Shown: piece by piece, positions 5,337 through 7,365 of the stretch
Layout of the letters: each line of letters begins with the position of its first letter
Position numbering within the stretch: the stretch's first letter is position 1
Assembly: GCA_900321945.1 (NCBI GenBank)
Contig: ONXY01000032.1
Span: 1-7,365 of the forward strand
From: an uncultured Eubacteriales bacterium
Lineage (GTDB): Bacteria > Bacillota_A > Clostridia > Christensenellales > Aristaeellaceae
DNA length: 7,365 bases
Reading direction: 5' to 3'
Translations under genes and position numbers: made by a program
The notes under the pieces: generated by a model
Databases searched by the model: none
What the model was told of the DNA's origin: nothing
Seen by the model: only the letters and a program-made list of their open reading frames with translations

Positions 5337-6338
5337 ATGTCCGTAATCGAGCGTATTAAATCCCAGGCAAAGACCAAGGTAATGCATATCGTACTGGCGG
5401 AGGGAAGCGAGCCCCGGACCGTGCAGGCGGCCGCGAAGATCGTGGCGGAAGGCCTGGCGAAGATCACTCTGGTGGGAAATCCTGACGAGATTCAGAAGGT
5501 GGCGGCTCAGACCGGCACCGACCTGAGGGACGTCGCCATCGTGGATCCCGCGACCTGCGGGAAGAGCGAGGCTTATGCCGAGAAACTGTGCGAACTGCGG
5601 CAGAAAAAGGGCATGACCATTGAGCAGGCCCGTGACCTGGTTTACAAGAACACCCTGTATTTCGCGACCATGATGCTGAAAATGGACGACGCGGACGGCA
5701 TGGTAGCCGGAGCCATCAACTCCACCGGAAACGTGCTGCGCCCCGCGCTGCAGATCATCAAAATGGCGCCCGGTATCTCCACCGCCTCAAGCTGCTTCAT
5801 CATGGAGCTGCCCACAAAGGATTACGGGGACGACGGCGTGATGCTCTTCGGCGACTGCGCCGTGAACATTGAGCCCAACGCGGACGAACTGGCGGCCATC
5901 GCGCTGGCGACGGCAGCAACCTGCAGGAGCCTGCTGCAGGCAGAGCCCCGGGTGGCTATGCTCTCCTTCTCCACCAAGGGCAGCGCGAAGCACGACGTGG
6001 TAACTCTGGTGCAGGAAGCGACGGCCAAGGCCAAGGCCCTTGCTCCGGACCTGCAGCTGGACGGCGAACTGCAGGCGGACGCCGCGCTGGTGCCCGAGGT
6101 GGCAAACCTGAAGGCGCCCGGGTCCCCCGTGGCCGGGAAGAACCCGAACGTTCTGATTTTCCCGAACCTCGGCGCAGGCAATATCGGTTACAAACTGGTG
6201 CAGCGTCTGGCGGGCGCGAAGGCTATCGGCCCGATCATCCAGGGCCTGGCCAAGCCGGTCAACGATCTCTCCCGCGGATGCAACGTGGAGGAGATCGTCA
6301 ACACCGTAGCCGCCGTGGCCGTGATCGCCCAGGGATGA
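5337..6338 (+). CDS. pta: Phosphate acetyltransferase
   Basis: Pta interconverts acetyl-CoA plus phosphate with acetyl phosphate plus CoA, the first step of acetate fermentation, with acetate kinase as usual partner. At 333 residues this is the short single-domain form, without the N-terminal regulatory domains of the enterobacterial enzyme. It is colinear with the family: VLAEGSEPRTVQAA near the start (19-32), DADGMVAGAINST (118-130), GDCAVNIEPNADELA (172-186), MLSFSTKGSAKHD (208-220), DGELQADAALVPEVA (242-256), NVLIFPNLGAGNIGYKL (271-287) and NDLSRGC (309-315). S312 and R313 match the catalytic Ser/Arg pair of the Methanosarcina enzyme. The acidic residue seven positions after the Ser is E319, where I recall Asp being usual. 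The ATG at 5337 has GGGAGGA upstream; an ATG at 5330 is out of frame and soon stops. It has its own promoter and terminator, and no ackA adjoins it. Confidence 0.97.
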   Translation: MSVIERIKSQAKTKVMHIVLAEGSEPRTVQAAAKIVAEGLAKITLVGNPDEIQKVAAQTGTDLRDVAIVDPATCGKSEAYAEKLCELRQKKGMTIEQARDLVYKNTLYFATMMLKMDDADGMVAGAINSTGNVLRPALQIIKMAPGISTASSCFIMELPTKDYGDDGVMLFGDCAVNIEPNADELAAIALATAATCRSLLQAEPRVAMLSFSTKGSAKHDVVTLVQEATAKAKALAPDLQLDGELQADAALVPEVANLKAPGSPVAGKNPNVLIFPNLGAGNIGYKLVQRLAGAKAIGPIIQGLAKPVNDLSRGCNVEEIVNTVAAVAVIAQG

Positions 6339-6349
6339 CAGATGAATCA

Positions 6350-6391
6350 GGACGCCCCTTCTCCCGAACGGGAGAAGGGGCGTCCTTGTGT
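6350..6391 (+). terminator. Long hairpin, probable terminator of pta
   Basis: Bases 6350-6365 and 6370-6385 are perfect inverted copies, a 16-bp stem with the tetraloop GAAC, starting 12 bases after the pta stop. The following TTGTGT is only partly T-rich. The stem strength and position argue for termination, but the weak T-run leaves room for an RNA-stabilising 3' hairpin. Confidence 0.7.
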
Positions 6392-6481
6392 GAACGCGAA
6401 AACTGTACGGCGCGGCAGGAAACGGGACGGACCGGGCCGGCGGAAGAGCCTGCAGGCAACGGACAGGGGGAGAGAAACAGA

Positions 6482-7365
6482 ATGAAAATGCCGGGACTGA
6501 CCGGGCTTCTTGTCTGCTTTATGCTTCTGATTCCGGCGGGAAACGCCGCCGCGGAACAGAACCGGATTGAAAAGCCGGAAGAGCTGTACGCAATGTTCAG
6601 CGACCGGGCGGAAAAAGCTGAGACGGCTTTTTCGTTCTCATGCGCCGGGGAAGCCATGGACGCCTGGAACGATTCGGAAACGTTCATGCAGTTTCTGGCC
6701 GGGATCGGAATCAGAGGATACCATTCCACCTATACGGAACGCGGATCCGGAAAAGATATTCAGATCACGGAGCTGAATTACATGGCCGGAGCCAGAATTC
6801 TGGCATACCATGCCTCCGGCAGGGAAAGAGAGCTTTCCGCCCGCGAGCGGGACACGCTGGAGGCGGCCGCGCGGATTGCCGGAGAGGCGAAGGGATCCGA
6901 TCAGGAAAAGGAAAGGTATATCCACGACGCTCTCTGCGGACGTATCCGGTATTATACGGACGACGCTGAAGGAAACGACGACGACTGCGCAGTCGGAGCG
7001 CTGCTGGACGGAAAAGCAAACTGCGACGGATACGCGGACGCTTTTTATCTGACCGGCGGGCTGGCGGGGCTGCGGATCCGGTATATCAGCGGCGACGGGC
7101 TTACCGGACGCGCGGAGGACGCGGGCCACATGTGGAATCTGATCTGTCTGGACGGCCGGTGGGTGATGGTTGACCTGACCTGGGACGACGCCGATCAGGA
7201 GGGCGGGGCGGAAAATGAGGACTGTTTCCACCTCTGGTACAACGCCGGGGCCGGAAGGATGCGTCTGGATCATGCCTGGAGCCCGGAAACCGCGCGATGG
7301 GTGAGCATACCGGAGGAGGACGCGGCCGGCCTGATCCCGGAGGACGTCCGGTATACGACCGTGGC
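6482..7365 (+). CDS. Secreted transglutaminase-like (papain-fold) protein, 3' partial
   Basis: 294 codons are visible and the frame is still open at the right edge. The N-terminus (M-K-M-P-G, hydrophobic residues 6-18, then AGNAAA before Glu25) looks like a signal peptide cut by signal peptidase I after Ala24; Cys12 is not in a lipobox, so a lipoprotein is unlikely. A charged region of unknown fold (25-150) precedes a transglutaminase core. NCDGYADAFYL supplies the presumed nucleophile C181, GHMWNLI gives H216 and VMVDLTWDD gives D231, with normal Cys-His-Asp order and spacing. YIHDALCGRIRYYTDDA (about 146-162) resembles the stretch before the core in clostridial relatives as I recall them. 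Such exported proteins may cross-link, hydrolyse or deamidate proteins; the substrate cannot be told. GGGGGAG (6466-6472) lies nine bases before the ATG at 6482. No clear promoter is visible in the GC-rich gap 6392-6481. Confidence 0.88.
   Translation, partial: MKMPGLTGLLVCFMLLIPAGNAAAEQNRIEKPEELYAMFSDRAEKAETAFSFSCAGEAMDAWNDSETFMQFLAGIGIRGYHSTYTERGSGKDIQITELNYMAGARILAYHASGRERELSARERDTLEAAARIAGEAKGSDQEKERYIHDALCGRIRYYTDDAEGNDDDCAVGALLDGKANCDGYADAFYLTGGLAGLRIRYISGDGLTGRAEDAGHMWNLICLDGRWVMVDLTWDDADQEGGAENEDCFHLWYNAGAGRMRLDHAWSPETARWVSIPEEDAAGLIPEDVRYTTV

Noticed and set aside
3641..5467. Long open frame on the - strand opposite nfnB and the start of pta (608 codons)
   Set aside because: Same cause: it mirrors coding sequence of nfnB and pta, crosses their intergenic terminator and promoter, and shows no recognisable motif.
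6342..6481. Short frame from the ATG at 6342 through the pta terminator
   Set aside because: It is made of the 16-bp hairpin and GC-rich spacer, lacks a ribosome binding site and has no plausible protein features.
1..7365. CRISPR array, tRNA or rRNA genes, insertion sequence or phage genes
   Set aside because: I saw no regularly spaced direct repeats, no cloverleaf-like sequence, and no transposase, integrase or phage protein in any frame.

Overview
The window is GC-rich, densely coded and entirely transcribed from the + strand. It looks like chromosomal DNA of an anaerobic member of the Bacillota, most likely a high-GC, probably uncultured gut or rumen Clostridia. The evidence is a SAM-I (S-box) riboswitch before metK, an electron-bifurcating NfnAB pair, a short single-domain phosphate acetyltransferase, strong AAGGAGG-type ribosome binding sites and intrinsic terminators. 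The lineage is an inference; there is no rRNA or other marker here.

Layout. (1) Positions 1-810: the 3' end of a large low-complexity protein with Pro/Gln-rich sequence, three DPxTGxY/W repeats, an Ala/Lys/Glu/Arg-rich helical stretch and an amphipathic tail. (2) 887-1279: mscL, a mechanosensitive channel with a C-terminal four-cysteine zinc ribbon, closed by a clean terminator. (3) 1404-1681: a regulatory block with a near-consensus sigma-A promoter, a SAM-I aptamer, a candidate antiterminator, a perfect terminator hairpin and a short leader. (4) 1682-5167: metK, nfnA and nfnB in one direction with gaps of 47 and 1 bp and no terminator between them, so all three may be read from the SAM-controlled promoter. 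(5) 5168-5336: a terminator whose T-run doubles as the -35 box of the next promoter. (6) 5337-6338: pta as a single gene, closed by a 16-bp hairpin. (7) 6482 to the right edge: a secreted transglutaminase-like protein, cut off by the window end.

How the genes work together. MetK makes S-adenosylmethionine, which the riboswitch upstream should sense to switch off transcription. NfnAB interconverts NADH plus reduced ferredoxin with NADPH. Its position behind metK suggests, but does not prove, that NADPH balancing is co-regulated with methyl metabolism. Pta links acetyl-CoA to acetyl phosphate in fermentation; no ackA lies beside it. MscL and the two edge genes have no obvious link to this metabolism.

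Most of the window is ordinary housekeeping sequence, and I see no clear undescribed multi-gene system. The points most worth a second look are a 15-base leader element found identically before mscL and metK and partly before pta, the possible extension of SAM control to nfnAB, the unidentified repeat protein at the left edge, and the zinc-ribbon MscL.
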